From Comamonas fluminis (GTDB lineage: Bacteria > Pseudomonadota > Gammaproteobacteria > Burkholderiales > Burkholderiaceae_C): a stretch of 64,000 nucleotides of DNA. Under the pieces are notes generated by a model, which was not told where the DNA came from, searched no databases, and worked only from the letters and a program-made list of their open reading frames with translations. Within the stretch, counting starts at the first letter, position 1; every line of letters begins with the position of its first letter. The DNA is taken from contig NZ_CP066783.1 in the NCBI RefSeq assembly GCF_019186805.1, positions 4,167,501 through 4,231,500 on the forward strand, in the 5' to 3' direction. The position numbers were made by a program, and so were the translations under genes. Shown here in pieces: positions 33,730 through 42,149 of the stretch.

Positions 33730-34262
33730 CTCGTGATGTCTTGCGACTCACAATGCAACAAGCGAGCTTGTCTGCTGCTGGTCTGACCTGTCTATTGCAT
33801 CTTTGATTTCACGTCTGGCAAGTAAAGATTGAGGTTAGGCGATGAGTTCGGGTGGTCTTGTGCTGATGTGGCTGGCCTCGTAGTTACGCTGATGTGTCAT
33901 CAGCGCCCAAAGGATGCGAGCATTTTTTATTAGCGAGGGCCACAACAGCCTTTTGCCATCCACTGCGTTGCCTCTGTACGATAGCCCATTGGGAGATGGG
34001 GTCGAGATTGTATTTACCGGTGAGCACAACTGGTTTGGCGCCCTGTATCAACAGAGATCGCAGGTAGCCGTCGCTACGTTTAGTGATAGCGCCAAGGCTG
34101 GACTTACCTCCGCTGGAGTTTTGCCTTGGTGTCAGTCCCAGCCATGCAGCGAACTGTGTCCCATTCTTAAACTGCTTGAAGTCACCAACGGTGGCCACTA
34201 CGGCCGATGCACTTAGTGGCCAGAGACCTTTGATGCCTGCTGCACGCTGAACTTGATCATCG
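33730..34262 (-). pseudogene. IS110-family transposase remnant, right copy of the inverted pair
   Basis: On the minus strand 34262-33835 encodes the C-terminal half of an IS116/IS110/IS902 transposase, from QRAAGIKGLWPLSASAVVATVGD through FAAWLGLTPRQNS and ITKRSDGYLRSLLI. A run of six A near 33925 shifts the frame before the conserved end ARILWALMTHQR. The 5' half is absent; the upstream edge is the IS481 element. The segment 33730-34061 is the inverted partner of 27121-27452 and carries the same frameshift. Confidence 0.85.
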
Positions 34263-35478
34263 TGTAGAAGTTCCGATCTGATCTGACAGTTGCTCCCGTT
34301 TCGGGCGGTACGGCTGTCAGATTAATTGAGCGCTTTTACCTTCTCATCCCAGACCTCCTTTGCATCAATCAACGTTTGCATCGGCGTCCTGCCACAGCAC
34401 ATCTTGCCTTGATGTGTTCGCTGCCCGTTGTAGTAATTGATCCAATCGTCCAGATCCGTTTGCAGCTCGTCGATGGAGCGGTAGATCTTGCGCCTGAATG
34501 CCACTTGGTAAAACTCCTGCAGGATCGTTTTGTGGAACCGCTCACAGATGCCATTGGTTTGCGGGTGACGCACCTTGGTCTTGGTGTGCTCAATGTCGTT
34601 GATTGCCAGATATAACTGGTAGTCGTGCGTCTCGGCCTTGCCGCAATACTCCGTGCCTCGATCCGTCAGGATTCGCAGCAGTCCCATGCCTTGCTCCGTC
34701 AGGAAAGGCAGGACTCGGTCATTGAGCAAATCAGCTCCCGTGATTGGTGTCTTGGTGGTGTACAACTTGGCGGCAGCCCACTTGGAATAGGTGTCCACGA
34801 AGGTTTGCTGGTAGATGCGCCCGACGCCCTTGATCGTGCCCACATAGAAGGTGTCTTGGCTACCAAGATAACCGGGATGAGTGGTTTCGATTTCTCCGCA
34901 GGCCAGGTCATCTTCCCGCTTTCTTTCCAAGGCTGTCACCTGGGATTCAGTGAGAACGGCGCCAGTCTTGGCGACCTCGGCTTCCAGGTTGGACAGACGC
35001 TGTTTGAAGCTGGCCAGTTGATGACGCATCCAGATGGAGCGCACACCGGAGGGAGACACAAAGATGCCCCGCTGGCGTAGTTCATTACTTGCACGTAACT
35101 GTCCATGCGCTGGCTGCTCCAGGGCATAGGCAATGACGGCCGTTTCGACGGCGTCATCAACCCGGTTCTTGGGATTGGGCTTGCGCCGAGATATCTGGAT
35201 CAGGGCCTCTACGCCACCTTCTTCGTGGGCATGCTGATAGCGATAGAAAGTGTCACGGGAGACGCCCATGACTTTGCAGGCTTTGGATATGTTGCCCAGC
35301 TCACTGGCCAGATTGAGCAGGCCGACCTTGTGCCGGATGATGGTTTGGTTGAAACTGTTCATGAGGTTTCTCCGTTGGGCGCTTTGCGCCCGGATTGATA
35401 AAGATTCGTACCCTTATCAAAACGGGAAACCTCACCTGTTGGCAAGGCCCACTGTCAGATCAAGTCTGAACTTCTACA
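34263..35478 (-). mobile_element. IS481-family insertion sequence
   Basis: The terminal inverted repeats begin TGTAGAAGTTC and contain TGATCTGACAGT at both ends. The 1216-bp element carries one transposase gene on the minus strand. Its left end cuts the IS110 remnant. Its right end abuts the first base of the right attachment repeat. No target duplication is visible. Confidence 0.88.
34322..35362 (-). CDS. IS481-family transposase
   Basis: The 346-residue protein has an N-terminal helix-turn-helix ([27 protein letters not shown]) and an rve DDE core. Catalytic residues are recognisable in [15 protein letters not shown] (Asp), [11 protein letters not shown] (Asp) and [16 protein letters not shown] (Glu). 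The end motif [22 protein letters not shown] is typical of the family. It appears full length and possibly active. Confidence 0.93.
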   Translation of the reverse strand: MNSFNQTIIRHKVGLLNLASELGNISKACKVMGVSRDTFYRYQHAHEEGGVEALIQISRRKPNPKNRVDDAVETAVIAYALEQPAHGQLRASNELRQRGIFVSPSGVRSIWMRHQLASFKQRLSNLEAEVAKTGAVLTESQVTALERKREDDLACGEIETTHPGYLGSQDTFYVGTIKGVGRIYQQTFVDTYSKWAAAKLYTTKTPITGADLLNDRVLPFLTEQGMGLLRILTDRGTEYCGKAETHDYQLYLAINDIEHTKTKVRHPQTNGICERFHKTILQEFYQVAFRRKIYRSIDELQTDLDDWINYYNGQRTHQGKMCCGRTPMQTLIDAKEVWDEKVKALN

Positions 35479-35524
35479 CTTCACACGGCAGGGGTCACAT
35501 GTTCGATCCATGTATCGCGCACCA
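35479..35524 (+). repeat. Right attachment repeat (attR), tRNA-Val 3' copy
   Basis: These 46 bases are identical to 22068-22113, starting CTTCACACGGCAGG and ending with the encoded CCA. It cannot encode a tRNA because the 5' half is missing. Confidence 0.93.
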
Positions 35525-35530
35525 GACAAA

Positions 35531-35562
35531 GCCTCTTGAATTTCGGTTCAAGAGGCTTTTTC
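35531..35562 (+). terminator. Original tRNA-Val terminator, displaced by the island
   Basis: GCCTCTTGAA (35531-35540) pairs with TTCAAGAGGC (35547-35556) and is followed by TTTTTCT. It lies 6 bases past the CCA copy and was presumably the terminator of the tRNA pair before integration. Confidence 0.85.
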
Positions 35563-35679
35563 TATTTCAGATCTTGCATCTGCCTCCCTCTTTTGCAGGA
35601 TGCTGGCAGGCTTGCGGCTTGCATAATGACTTTCAGAGACAAGGTGCGCGCAGCGCATCGTTCAGAACAAGACACTGCC

Positions 35680-36129
35680 ATGAGCCACACCGCCACCCTG
35701 GTCTGGGGAGACCACCTGCTGATGGGCCACGCGCCCATGGATGAATTGCACGAAGAGTTCGTGGAGATCATCGCCCTGCTTCAGACCGCCGAAGACAGCG
35801 AACTGCCCAAGCTGCTGCAAGATATGCAGACCCATTTACAGCACCACTTTGCCGAAGAAGACGAGTGGATGCTGAGCACCTCTTTTCCGCCCCGCGAATG
35901 CCATATTGACGAGCATGCAGCCGTGCTCAAGTCGGTGGCTGAGGTGCGCGAAAAGCTGGCCGAGGGCAATGTGGCGATTTGCCACGATCTGGTGCGTGCG
36001 CTGGCCGACTGGTTTCCCGGCCATGCCACGCACCTGGATTCCGCCCTTGCGCACTGGATGAGCAAGCAACGCTTTGGTGGCAAGCCGGTGGTGATTCGCC
36101 GCAATATCCAGACCTCTGCCAGCGACTGA
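35680..36129 (+). CDS. Bacteriohemerythrin-type protein
   Basis: Hemerythrins bind oxygen at a di-iron centre in a four-helix bundle. The 149-residue protein shows the expected ligand pattern: HAPMDELHEEF near residue 17-27, HLQHHFAEEDEWM near 60, HIDEHAAVL near 82 and HATHLD near 118. The ATG at 35680 starts at the family N terminus (MSHTATLVWGDHLLMGH). In-frame starts further up fall in the tRNA terminator. A role in oxygen sensing, storage or supply is general for the family. No partner gene is adjacent. Confidence 0.9.
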   Translation: MSHTATLVWGDHLLMGHAPMDELHEEFVEIIALLQTAEDSELPKLLQDMQTHLQHHFAEEDEWMLSTSFPPRECHIDEHAAVLKSVAEVREKLAEGNVAICHDLVRALADWFPGHATHLDSALAHWMSKQRFGGKPVVIRRNIQTSASD

Positions 36130-36222
36130 GATGCGTTGACAAAAAAGCGCTGACGACAGGCCATGGCCTGCGCCTCTGCTAGTCTTGTGTTTGGCATAGC
36201 AACAAACACAAGAGACAAGCCG

Positions 36223-37176
36223 ATGACCCAAGCTCCCCGCCCTTTGCCCCCCGGACTGACCGTGCTGGAGCGCGGCTGGCTGTCGGCCAACAACATCGTG
36301 TTTGCGGCCCAGCCCGGCGACCGCGAAGGTGCAGCCGTGGTGGACACGGGCTATGTCACGCATTCCGAGCAGACTCTGGCTCTGGTGGCTGACACACTGC
36401 AGGGCCAGCTACTGGCGCGCATTCTCAACACCCATCTGCACAGCGACCATTGCGGCGGCAATGCGGCGTTGCAGGCGGCTTACCCCGAGGTGCAGACCTA
36501 TATCGCCCCCGGTCAAGCCCAGCAAGTACGGGTCTGGGATGAAAGCCAGCTCAGCTACGCCCCCACGGGCCAGGATTGCCCACGTTTTGCCATTACCGGC
36601 GTGCTGCAACCTGGCACCAGCGTGCAGTTGTCGGGCCGCGACTGGCAGATTCATGCAGCACCCGGCCATGATCCACATTCGGTCATTCTGTTTGAGCCTG
36701 ACAGCCGCACGCTGATCTCTGCCGATGCGCTGTGGGAGAACGGCTTTGGCGTGGTTTTTCCAGAAATCGAAGGCCAGCACGCCTTTGACGAAGTCGCGGC
36801 CACGCTGGACTGCATTGAGCAGCTCAAGCCGTTGACCATCATTCCCGGCCACGGCAGCGTGTTCAGGGATGTCGATGCGGCCCTGGCCACTGCGCGCAGG
36901 CGGCTGGATGGTTTTGTGCAATCGCCAGAACGCCACGCAAGCTATGCAGCCAAGGTGCTACTCAAATACAAGCTGCTGGAGTGGCAGCAGATCAGCCTGC
37001 CTGCGCTGCATCTGTGGCTGCAGCAAACGCCTTATTTCGGCATGCTGCACCAGCGCTATTTTTCGCAGGAAACCCCGCAGCAATGGGCGCAATCTCTGGT
37101 GAGTTCACTCGTCGCCAGCGGCGCTGCCGAGCTGCAAGGCACAGACGATGCCACGCCGGTGCTGGTCAACCGCTGA
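36223..37176 (+). CDS. Metallo-beta-lactamase-fold hydrolase
   Basis: The 317-residue protein has the zinc-binding motif THLHSDHCGGN near residue 70, further ligand histidines in AAPGHDPHSV near 147 and IIPGHGSV near 209, and a C-terminal helical extension. It resembles MBL-fold hydrolases of the glyoxalase II/arylsulfatase-like type. The ATG at 36223 begins MTQAPRPLPPG; an earlier in-frame start adds 20 doubtful residues. The substrate is unknown. Confidence 0.88.
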   Translation: MTQAPRPLPPGLTVLERGWLSANNIVFAAQPGDREGAAVVDTGYVTHSEQTLALVADTLQGQLLARILNTHLHSDHCGGNAALQAAYPEVQTYIAPGQAQQVRVWDESQLSYAPTGQDCPRFAITGVLQPGTSVQLSGRDWQIHAAPGHDPHSVILFEPDSRTLISADALWENGFGVVFPEIEGQHAFDEVAATLDCIEQLKPLTIIPGHGSVFRDVDAALATARRRLDGFVQSPERHASYAAKVLLKYKLLEWQQISLPALHLWLQQTPYFGMLHQRYFSQETPQQWAQSLVSSLVASGAAELQGTDDATPVLVNR

Positions 37177-37443
37177 TCAGTGCCTGACCGTCAACGCGAC
37201 CAGACGCATCACCAGCGGGCGCACCAGCAGCACACAGCAAAAAGCGGCAGGCATGGCCAGCACATAGGCCTGCAGCACATGCTGCACATAGTGACTGTTC
37301 AGACCATCCTTGGCGGCAACAATCACGCCGCACATCAGCAGCGCCATGATGGCCGCCATGTAAAAAGCAAAGACCAGCGGGGTAAAGCGCTTGTGCAGAC
37401 GAAAACGGGATGAGCGGTCTGATGGAGAAGAAGTTGAGGGCAT
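37177..37443 (-). CDS. Small DUF2798-like membrane protein
   Basis: The 88-residue protein has two hydrophobic segments (TPLVFAFYMAAIMALLMCGVIVA at about 23-45 and VLAMPAAFCCVLLVRPLVMRLVAL at about 60-83). This is the usual layout of DUF2798 inner-membrane proteins. The ATG at 37443 starts MPSTSSPSDRSS; a start 9 codons earlier is possible. Its function is unknown. The stop abuts the convergent MBL gene. Confidence 0.8.
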   Translation of the reverse strand: MPSTSSPSDRSSRFRLHKRFTPLVFAFYMAAIMALLMCGVIVAAKDGLNSHYVQHVLQAYVLAMPAAFCCVLLVRPLVMRLVALTVRH

Positions 37444-37518
37444 TCCTGTCAGTTTTTCAAAGGTGAACAACGCGGCATGAGGGTAAAGCCAATGGCATGC
37501 CGCAGGTCTTGGTCATGC

Positions 37519-38307
37519 TCAGTCTGCAGCGCTCAGCTCTTCGTGGTGTGCGGCTTCGCCCAGCTTCCAGTACGAGGCAATGCGCATGCGCTTGGGGTTG
37601 GCGCCGGGCTTGGCCAGAATGCGCTTTCGCAAATCGGCCATGACGCGATTTTCCCCCGCCGCCCATACAAAACCGTCACCCTCAGGCAGTTGCAGCGCAT
37701 CGGCAGCGTCAGCCAGCGAAGCCACCCACTGCAGATCCAGTGCGGCGGCGCTGCGCCATGCACGCTGATCCGCCGCATTGGCCTGCACACGCACAATGGC
37801 CCGACTGCCCGCTGCCAGCTCGGCCAGACGGCGCTCAATCGCAGGCATGGCCGATTCATCGCCCAGCAGCACATGCCAGTCCAGGTCAGCAGGAATGACC
37901 AGGCTGCCACGCGGTCCGGCCAGGCCTAGCCACTGCCCCAGTGGTGCGCTGCGCGCCCATTCCACGGCTGGCCCCGTGCCGTGCACGGCAAATTCCAGCT
38001 GCAGCGTGTTGCGGGCTGCGTCATAGTTGATCGGGGTGTAGTCACGCATCTCGGGGCGTGCGCCTTCGATATGCGGACGGCCGTCGATGATCTGCGGCAA
38101 ATTGGGCTTTTCCTGACCTGCCTGCGGCAGGATAAGTTTGCTGTGATCGTCAAAGCCTGCGCTGACAAAGCCCTGCAACTCGGGGCCACCCACGGTCAGG
38201 CGGATAAAGCCAGGGCTAATTTGCTCTCGTGCCAGCAATTGCACATGGCGAGCGCGGAATTCGTGGCGTACACGTTGCATGATGGCGGTTGTCTCGGTGT
38301 TGGACAT
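37519..38307 (-). CDS. Siderophore-interacting protein, ferric-chelate reductase type
   Basis: The 262-residue protein belongs to the ViuB/YqjH group, which use NAD(P)H and FAD to reduce ferric siderophores in the cytoplasm. It has the FAD-binding block MRDYTPINYD near residue 88 and LEFAVHGTGPAVEWA. The C-terminal SIP domain holds VLLGDESAMPAIERRL near 147 and FVWAAGENRVMADLRKRI near 213. The ATG at 38307 is followed by MSNTETT. The gene is divergent from a MarR-type regulator over a gap holding a palindrome. The neighbouring receptors support an iron role. Confidence 0.92.
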   Translation of the reverse strand: MSNTETTAIMQRVRHEFRARHVQLLAREQISPGFIRLTVGGPELQGFVSAGFDDHSKLILPQAGQEKPNLPQIIDGRPHIEGARPEMRDYTPINYDAARNTLQLEFAVHGTGPAVEWARSAPLGQWLGLAGPRGSLVIPADLDWHVLLGDESAMPAIERRLAELAAGSRAIVRVQANAADQRAWRSAAALDLQWVASLADAADALQLPEGDGFVWAAGENRVMADLRKRILAKPGANPKRMRIASYWKLGEAAHHEELSAAD

Positions 38308-38351
38308 GTTTTTTGATAAGTTGATAAAGTCCACCAAATATCCAACAATAA

Positions 38352-38366
38352 GTTGACTTAGTCAAC
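38352..38366. promoter_or_regulatory. MarR-type palindrome between SIP gene and marR
   Basis: GTTGACTTAGTCAAC is a near-perfect 15-bp palindrome in the 76-bp divergent gap, with a half-site-like AGTTGATAAAGT to its left. It is a likely operator for the adjacent MarR protein. Confidence 0.65.
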
Positions 38367-38383
38367 AGATATCCTTTTTCCCC

Positions 38384-38833
38384 ATGAGCTCATCCCTTTC
38401 TGCCGATGTGTTCGAGCTGCTGCACGACCTGATGCATCTGTTTCGCGCACGCCTGCTTCAGTCCATAGAAACGGCCCAGCCGGGGCTGACCTTCAACGAA
38501 TTCCGCATCCTGATGCACACTGGCCGCAACCCTGGCATCACGCAAAAGGAACTGGTGGAGCACAGCCACACCGACAAGGCTCAGATGGCGCGCACCCTGG
38601 CCCAGTTACAGGACAAAGGCTGGCTGGAGCGATCCACCAGCGAGGCCGACAAGCGCGTGCGCTGCCTGCAGCTCAGCGCTCAGGGCCAGCAGCTTTATGC
38701 CCGGTTGCGCACTCTGCGCGAAGAGCTGGCAGTCGAGCTGCTGAAGGACTGTCCGCAAGAGATGCAAGCCCAATTGCAGACCCAGTTGCAGGCCATGCTC
38801 AGGCTGGTGAAGGACAGCGCCAGCGCAGCATGA
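38384..38833 (+). CDS. MarR-family transcriptional regulator
   Basis: The 149-residue protein has a MarR winged helix (ITQKELVEHSHTDKAQMARTLAQLQDKGWLERSTSEADKRVRCLQLSAQGQQLY, about residues 50-105), including the DKRVR wing. It is divergent from the siderophore-reductase gene and upstream of a TonB receptor. Control of this iron block is likely. The ligand is unknown. Confidence 0.92.
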   Translation: MSSSLSADVFELLHDLMHLFRARLLQSIETAQPGLTFNEFRILMHTGRNPGITQKELVEHSHTDKAQMARTLAQLQDKGWLERSTSEADKRVRCLQLSAQGQQLYARLRTLREELAVELLKDCPQEMQAQLQTQLQAMLRLVKDSASAA

Positions 38834-38903
38834 ATTTGCGGCAGCACGAAGACAAATCATGTCTTTTTTGTGTTTTTACGTGAATTTTTGCAAAGACGTA
38901 TGT

Positions 38904-38922
38904 GAGAATAGTTATCATTTGC
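38904..38922 (+). promoter_or_regulatory. Fur-box-like site upstream of TonB receptor
   Basis: GAGAATAGTTATCATTTGC matches the 19-bp Fur consensus at 13 positions by hand. It lies 117 bases before the receptor start, and the stretch 38834-39038 holds no gene. Iron repression through Fur is inferred. Confidence 0.65.
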
Positions 38923-39038
38923 GATATATCGTTTGCAAAACGTTCTCAGCCAGCCACGGATAGCACCCAACGACCACACAGGTCGCACCGAGTCAAGACC
39001 GCCAAAGCCAGCCGCTGTCTTACTCCTATCCGTTCACA

Positions 39039-41225
39039 ATGGCCTCTAGCACCCATATTCAAAGCCGCAAGCATTCCCGTCCACCCTCTAGCGCCAGCAG
39101 CCTGCTCGTCTGCGCCACAGCGCTAGCTTCGTTGGGCCTGTCTGCCGCTCAGGCACAGACCGCAGAAACCACCTTGCGTGAAGTCAAGGTGGAAGCCACC
39201 CAGGAAAGCGGCTACGAGCCAGTGAAAAAACTGGCATCGCCCAAGTACACTGCGCCGCTGGCCGAGACCACGCAGACCATTCAGGTCATCAACGAGCAAG
39301 TCATCAAAGATCAGGGGGCCACCACCCTGACCGAAGCCATGCGCAATGTTCCCGGCGCTGGCACGTTCGACGCAGGTGAAGGCCGTGGCGGCGCCATTCC
39401 GGGCGACGGGCTGTACATGCGCGGCTTTGATGTATCCAACAGCATCTACATTGACGGTGTGCGCGACATCGGCACGATCTCGCGCGACGTGTTCAATACC
39501 GAGCAGATCGAAGTCACCCAGGGCGCCGCAGGCACCGACTATGGCCGCACATCGCCAGCGGGCTCGATCAATCTGGTGACCAAGCAGCCCAAGCTGCAAA
39601 ACAGCTTCGACGGCAGCCTGGGCCTGGGCAGCGGCAAGTACAAACGTGCCACCGCCGACATCAACCGCAAGATTGACGACACCAGTGCCATGCGCCTGAA
39701 CCTGCTGGGTCAGGACGCAGGCGTGGCCGGGCGCGATCAGGTCAAGAACGACCGCTGGGGCATTGCCGGAGCCTACGCCTGGGGCCTGGGCACAGCCACG
39801 CGCATCAACCTGGATCTGGTGCACATCAAGCAGAAAAACACGCCCGAAAGCGGCGTATCGCTGGTCGGATTCCCCGGCTGGGGCGGCACCAACGCCTATC
39901 TGAGCAGCGCCGCCAAGGCCGACACCAGCAACTGGTACGGCACCACCGATGCGCATGACGACGTCAGCGTGACCATGGCCACCGCCCGCGTTGAACACGA
40001 CATCAGCGCCGACACCACGCTGCGCAACACGCTGCGCTGGGGCCGCAACAAGCAGGACGCACTGATTCTCGCCACCGCTGGTGTAACCGGCAGCGCCACC
40101 ACCGACCCCAGCACCTGGAAAGTCTCGCGCCTGGCAACGTTCCGCAACGTCGAAAACGAGATCCTGACCAACCAGACCAACCTGAGCACCAAGTTCAACA
40201 CCGGCAGCGTGGCCCATAACCTGAGCACCGGCCTGGAGCTGACCCGTGAAAAGCAGACTGGTTATGGCAGCGTGGTCATGAACGTCGCAGCCGTGCCAAC
40301 CACCAGCCTGTACAACCCCGGCCTGATTGCCAGCGGCATCGACACCAGCGGCGTGGACAAGGAATACAGCACCGACACTGCAGCGCTGTATGCCTTCGAC
40401 ACCGTCAAGCTCAGCGACAAGCTGCAGCTGAACGGCGGCCTGCGCTATGAGCACTACAAGATCAAGTACGCCAACCCAGCCGCAAGCACGGTCAAGCTCA
40501 GCGACAGCATGCTCACCTACAAGATCGGCGCGCTCTACAAGCTCACGTCCGAAGGCAGTGTGTACGCGAACTACGCCACGTCCAAGCTGCCACCGGGCGC
40601 CACCTCTGGCCTGCTGGGCACGAACGCCATCACGGCCACCGACAAGGCCAGCAAGTCCAAGATGTTCGAGGTCGGCACCAAGTGGGAGCTGATGAACAAA
40701 AACCTGCTGCTGACCGGCGCGGTCTTCCAGGGTGAAAACAATGTGCCCGTGGCGGACGACGATGGCCTGTACTACGGTGTCAAAAAGCGCGTCAGCGGCT
40801 ACTCGGTCAGCGCCACTGGCCAGATCACCAAGGACTGGAGCGCCATCGCCGCCTTCACGCACCAAAACACCAAGGCCGTTGAGGTCAGCTCCGGCAACGA
40901 CAGCGGCCTGGGCTACACGCCCAAAAACGCACTGTCTCTGTGGACGACCTACCGCACTCCCGTCGGCCTGACCATTGGCGGCGGCATGCGCTACTCCGAC
41001 GGTTTCCGCATCAAGAACGCCTACGCCGACCGCCCGAGCGAAACCTCGTCCTATGTAGTGTTCGACGCGTTGCTCACCTACCAGGTCAACAAGAACTGGG
41101 ATGTGCAGCTCAACGTCTACAACCTCTTCAACAAAAAGTACGTGACCGCCGTCAACCGCATGGCCCAGCGCTACACGCCAGGACTGGAGCGCTCGGCCCG
41201 CATTACGGCCAACTTCCACTTCTGA
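39039..41225 (+). CDS. TonB-dependent siderophore receptor, Fiu-like
   Basis: The 728-residue outer-membrane protein has a signal peptide to about residue 40 (ALASLGLSAAQAQ). The plug domain follows (TTQTIQVINEQVIKDQGATTLTEAMRNVPG, about 75-105) and then a 22-strand barrel ending in the aromatic residue of FHF. The plug RGFDVSNSIYIDGVRD and the closing TYQVNKNWDVQLNVYNLFNKKY block match catecholate receptors such as Fiu. It is preceded by a Fur-like box and followed by a PiuC-type gene, as in other Fiu/PiuA loci. The ligand is not proven. Confidence 0.9.
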   Translation: MASSTHIQSRKHSRPPSSASSLLVCATALASLGLSAAQAQTAETTLREVKVEATQESGYEPVKKLASPKYTAPLAETTQTIQVINEQVIKDQGATTLTEAMRNVPGAGTFDAGEGRGGAIPGDGLYMRGFDVSNSIYIDGVRDIGTISRDVFNTEQIEVTQGAAGTDYGRTSPAGSINLVTKQPKLQNSFDGSLGLGSGKYKRATADINRKIDDTSAMRLNLLGQDAGVAGRDQVKNDRWGIAGAYAWGLGTATRINLDLVHIKQKNTPESGVSLVGFPGWGGTNAYLSSAAKADTSNWYGTTDAHDDVSVTMATARVEHDISADTTLRNTLRWGRNKQDALILATAGVTGSATTDPSTWKVSRLATFRNVENEILTNQTNLSTKFNTGSVAHNLSTGLELTREKQTGYGSVVMNVAAVPTTSLYNPGLIASGIDTSGVDKEYSTDTAALYAFDTVKLSDKLQLNGGLRYEHYKIKYANPAASTVKLSDSMLTYKIGALYKLTSEGSVYANYATSKLPPGATSGLLGTNAITATDKASKSKMFEVGTKWELMNKNLLLTGAVFQGENNVPVADDDGLYYGVKKRVSGYSVSATGQITKDWSAIAAFTHQNTKAVEVSSGNDSGLGYTPKNALSLWTTYRTPVGLTIGGGMRYSDGFRIKNAYADRPSETSSYVVFDALLTYQVNKNWDVQLNVYNLFNKKYVTAVNRMAQRYTPGLERSARITANFHF

Positions 41226-41248
41226 TAACACGCATCGCGTAACCCTCT

Positions 41249-41272
41249 GCCCGGCCCTGGCCGGGCTTTTTT
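41249..41272 (+). terminator. Terminator or attenuator after the receptor
   Basis: GCCCGGCC pairs with GGCCGGGC across a two-base loop, followed by six T. It lies between the receptor and piuC, so piuC expression may depend on read-through. Confidence 0.75.
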
Positions 41273-41291
41273 CTTGAAAGAAGCCGACACC

Positions 41292-41978
41292 ATGCTACTG
41301 CACATCCCCAACGTGCTTTCCCGCGAACAGGTCGCATCCATGCGCACGGCCCTGGATGCCGCACAGTGGGAAGACGGCCGCGCCACCGTGGGCAGCCAAG
41401 GTGCGCAGGTCAAGCGCAACCGACAACTTCCCGAAGACTCGCCCGTGGCGCAGGAACAAGGCCGCGCCATCTTGCGGGCCCTGGCCGCCAGCAGCTTGTT
41501 CTTCAGCGCCGCGCTGCCCGCACGCACCATGCCGCCACTATTCAACCGCTATAGCGAGGTGGGCAACGAGACCTATGGCCTGCATGTGGATGGCGCCATG
41601 CGCACCGTGCCAGGCTCGCCGCTGTGGATGCGCACCGATGTATCGAGCACCTTGTTTCTCTGCGACCCCGAAGACTACGAAGGCGGCGAGCTGGTTGTGG
41701 TGGACACCTATGGCGAGCACTCGGTCAAGCTGCCTGCGGGCGATCTGATTGTCTATCCCTCCACCAGCCTGCACCGGGTCGAGCCCGTCACGCATGGCGA
41801 GCGTGTGTGCTCCTTCTTCTGGACGCAGAGCATGGTGCGCGATGACGCCAAGCGCACCCTGCTGTTTGAAATGGATCAGGCCATCTCCAGCCTGCGCGCC
41901 CAACACGGCGAAACCCCAGAGGCTGTGACCCTGACCGGGCACTATCACAACCTGCTGCGTATGTGGGCCGAGACCTGA
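41292..41978 (+). CDS. piuC: PKHX-type Fe(II)/2-oxoglutarate hydroxylase, PiuC/YbiX-like
   Basis: The 228-residue protein is a 2-oxoglutarate dioxygenase of the PKHD hydroxylase group. The iron ligands are HVD in [10 protein letters not shown] near residue 98 and His in TSLHRVEPV near 160, with the Arg for 2-oxoglutarate in the ERVCSFFW block near 170. Its place after a Fiu-like receptor is the usual PiuC context, linked to iron uptake. The substrate is unknown. ATG at 41292 is chosen; 41274 would start in the terminator tail. Confidence 0.9.
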   Translation: MLLHIPNVLSREQVASMRTALDAAQWEDGRATVGSQGAQVKRNRQLPEDSPVAQEQGRAILRALAASSLFFSAALPARTMPPLFNRYSEVGNETYGLHVDGAMRTVPGSPLWMRTDVSSTLFLCDPEDYEGGELVVVDTYGEHSVKLPAGDLIVYPSTSLHRVEPVTHGERVCSFFWTQSMVRDDAKRTLLFEMDQAISSLRAQHGETPEAVTLTGHYHNLLRMWAET

Positions 41979-42001
41979 GGCGCTGCCAAGCGCTCAAAGC
42001 T

Positions 42002-42137
42002 AGTGCTTCTCGGCGGCAGCTCTTTAGCTTCACTTAAAAAAGAGAGCTGTCAGCGATCACTTATCAAACGTTTCAGATATCAAACATATCCAATCCATTG
42101 GATAACGCTCACTGACAGCTCCTAACTCAGAAGCACT
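42002..42137. repeat. Nested inverted repeat between convergent genes
   Basis: AGTGCTTCT (42002-42010) pairs with AGAAGCACT (42129-42137). Inside it GAGCTGTCAG (42044-42053) pairs with CTGACAGCTC (42112-42121). The left arm contains about 25 extra bases. It fills most of the 171-bp gap between piuC and the second receptor and may be a bidirectional terminator or a small repeat element. Confidence 0.55.
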
Positions 42138-42149
42138 AAACCCGCAGCT

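Larger units (their letters stand above)
22068..35524. mobile_element. 13.4-kb genomic island integrated in tRNA-Val
   Basis: The island is bounded by identical 46-bp repeats (22068-22113 and 35479-35524) that correspond to the 3' part of tRNA-Val, from the anticodon loop through CCA. Inside are a tyrosine integrase just after the tRNA, accessory recombination genes, IS elements and an AT-rich cassette with two DNA methyltransferases. Host-like genes resume right after the right repeat. The integrase is truncated, so the island is probably fixed unless helped in trans. Confidence 0.9.

Noticed and set aside
33914..34216. Plus-strand 100-residue frame.
   Set aside because: It is the shadow of the IS110 remnant on the other strand.
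39123..41231. 702-residue frame opposite the first TonB receptor.
   Set aside because: It mirrors the receptor on the other strand and has no recognisable domain. The receptor explains the region fully.
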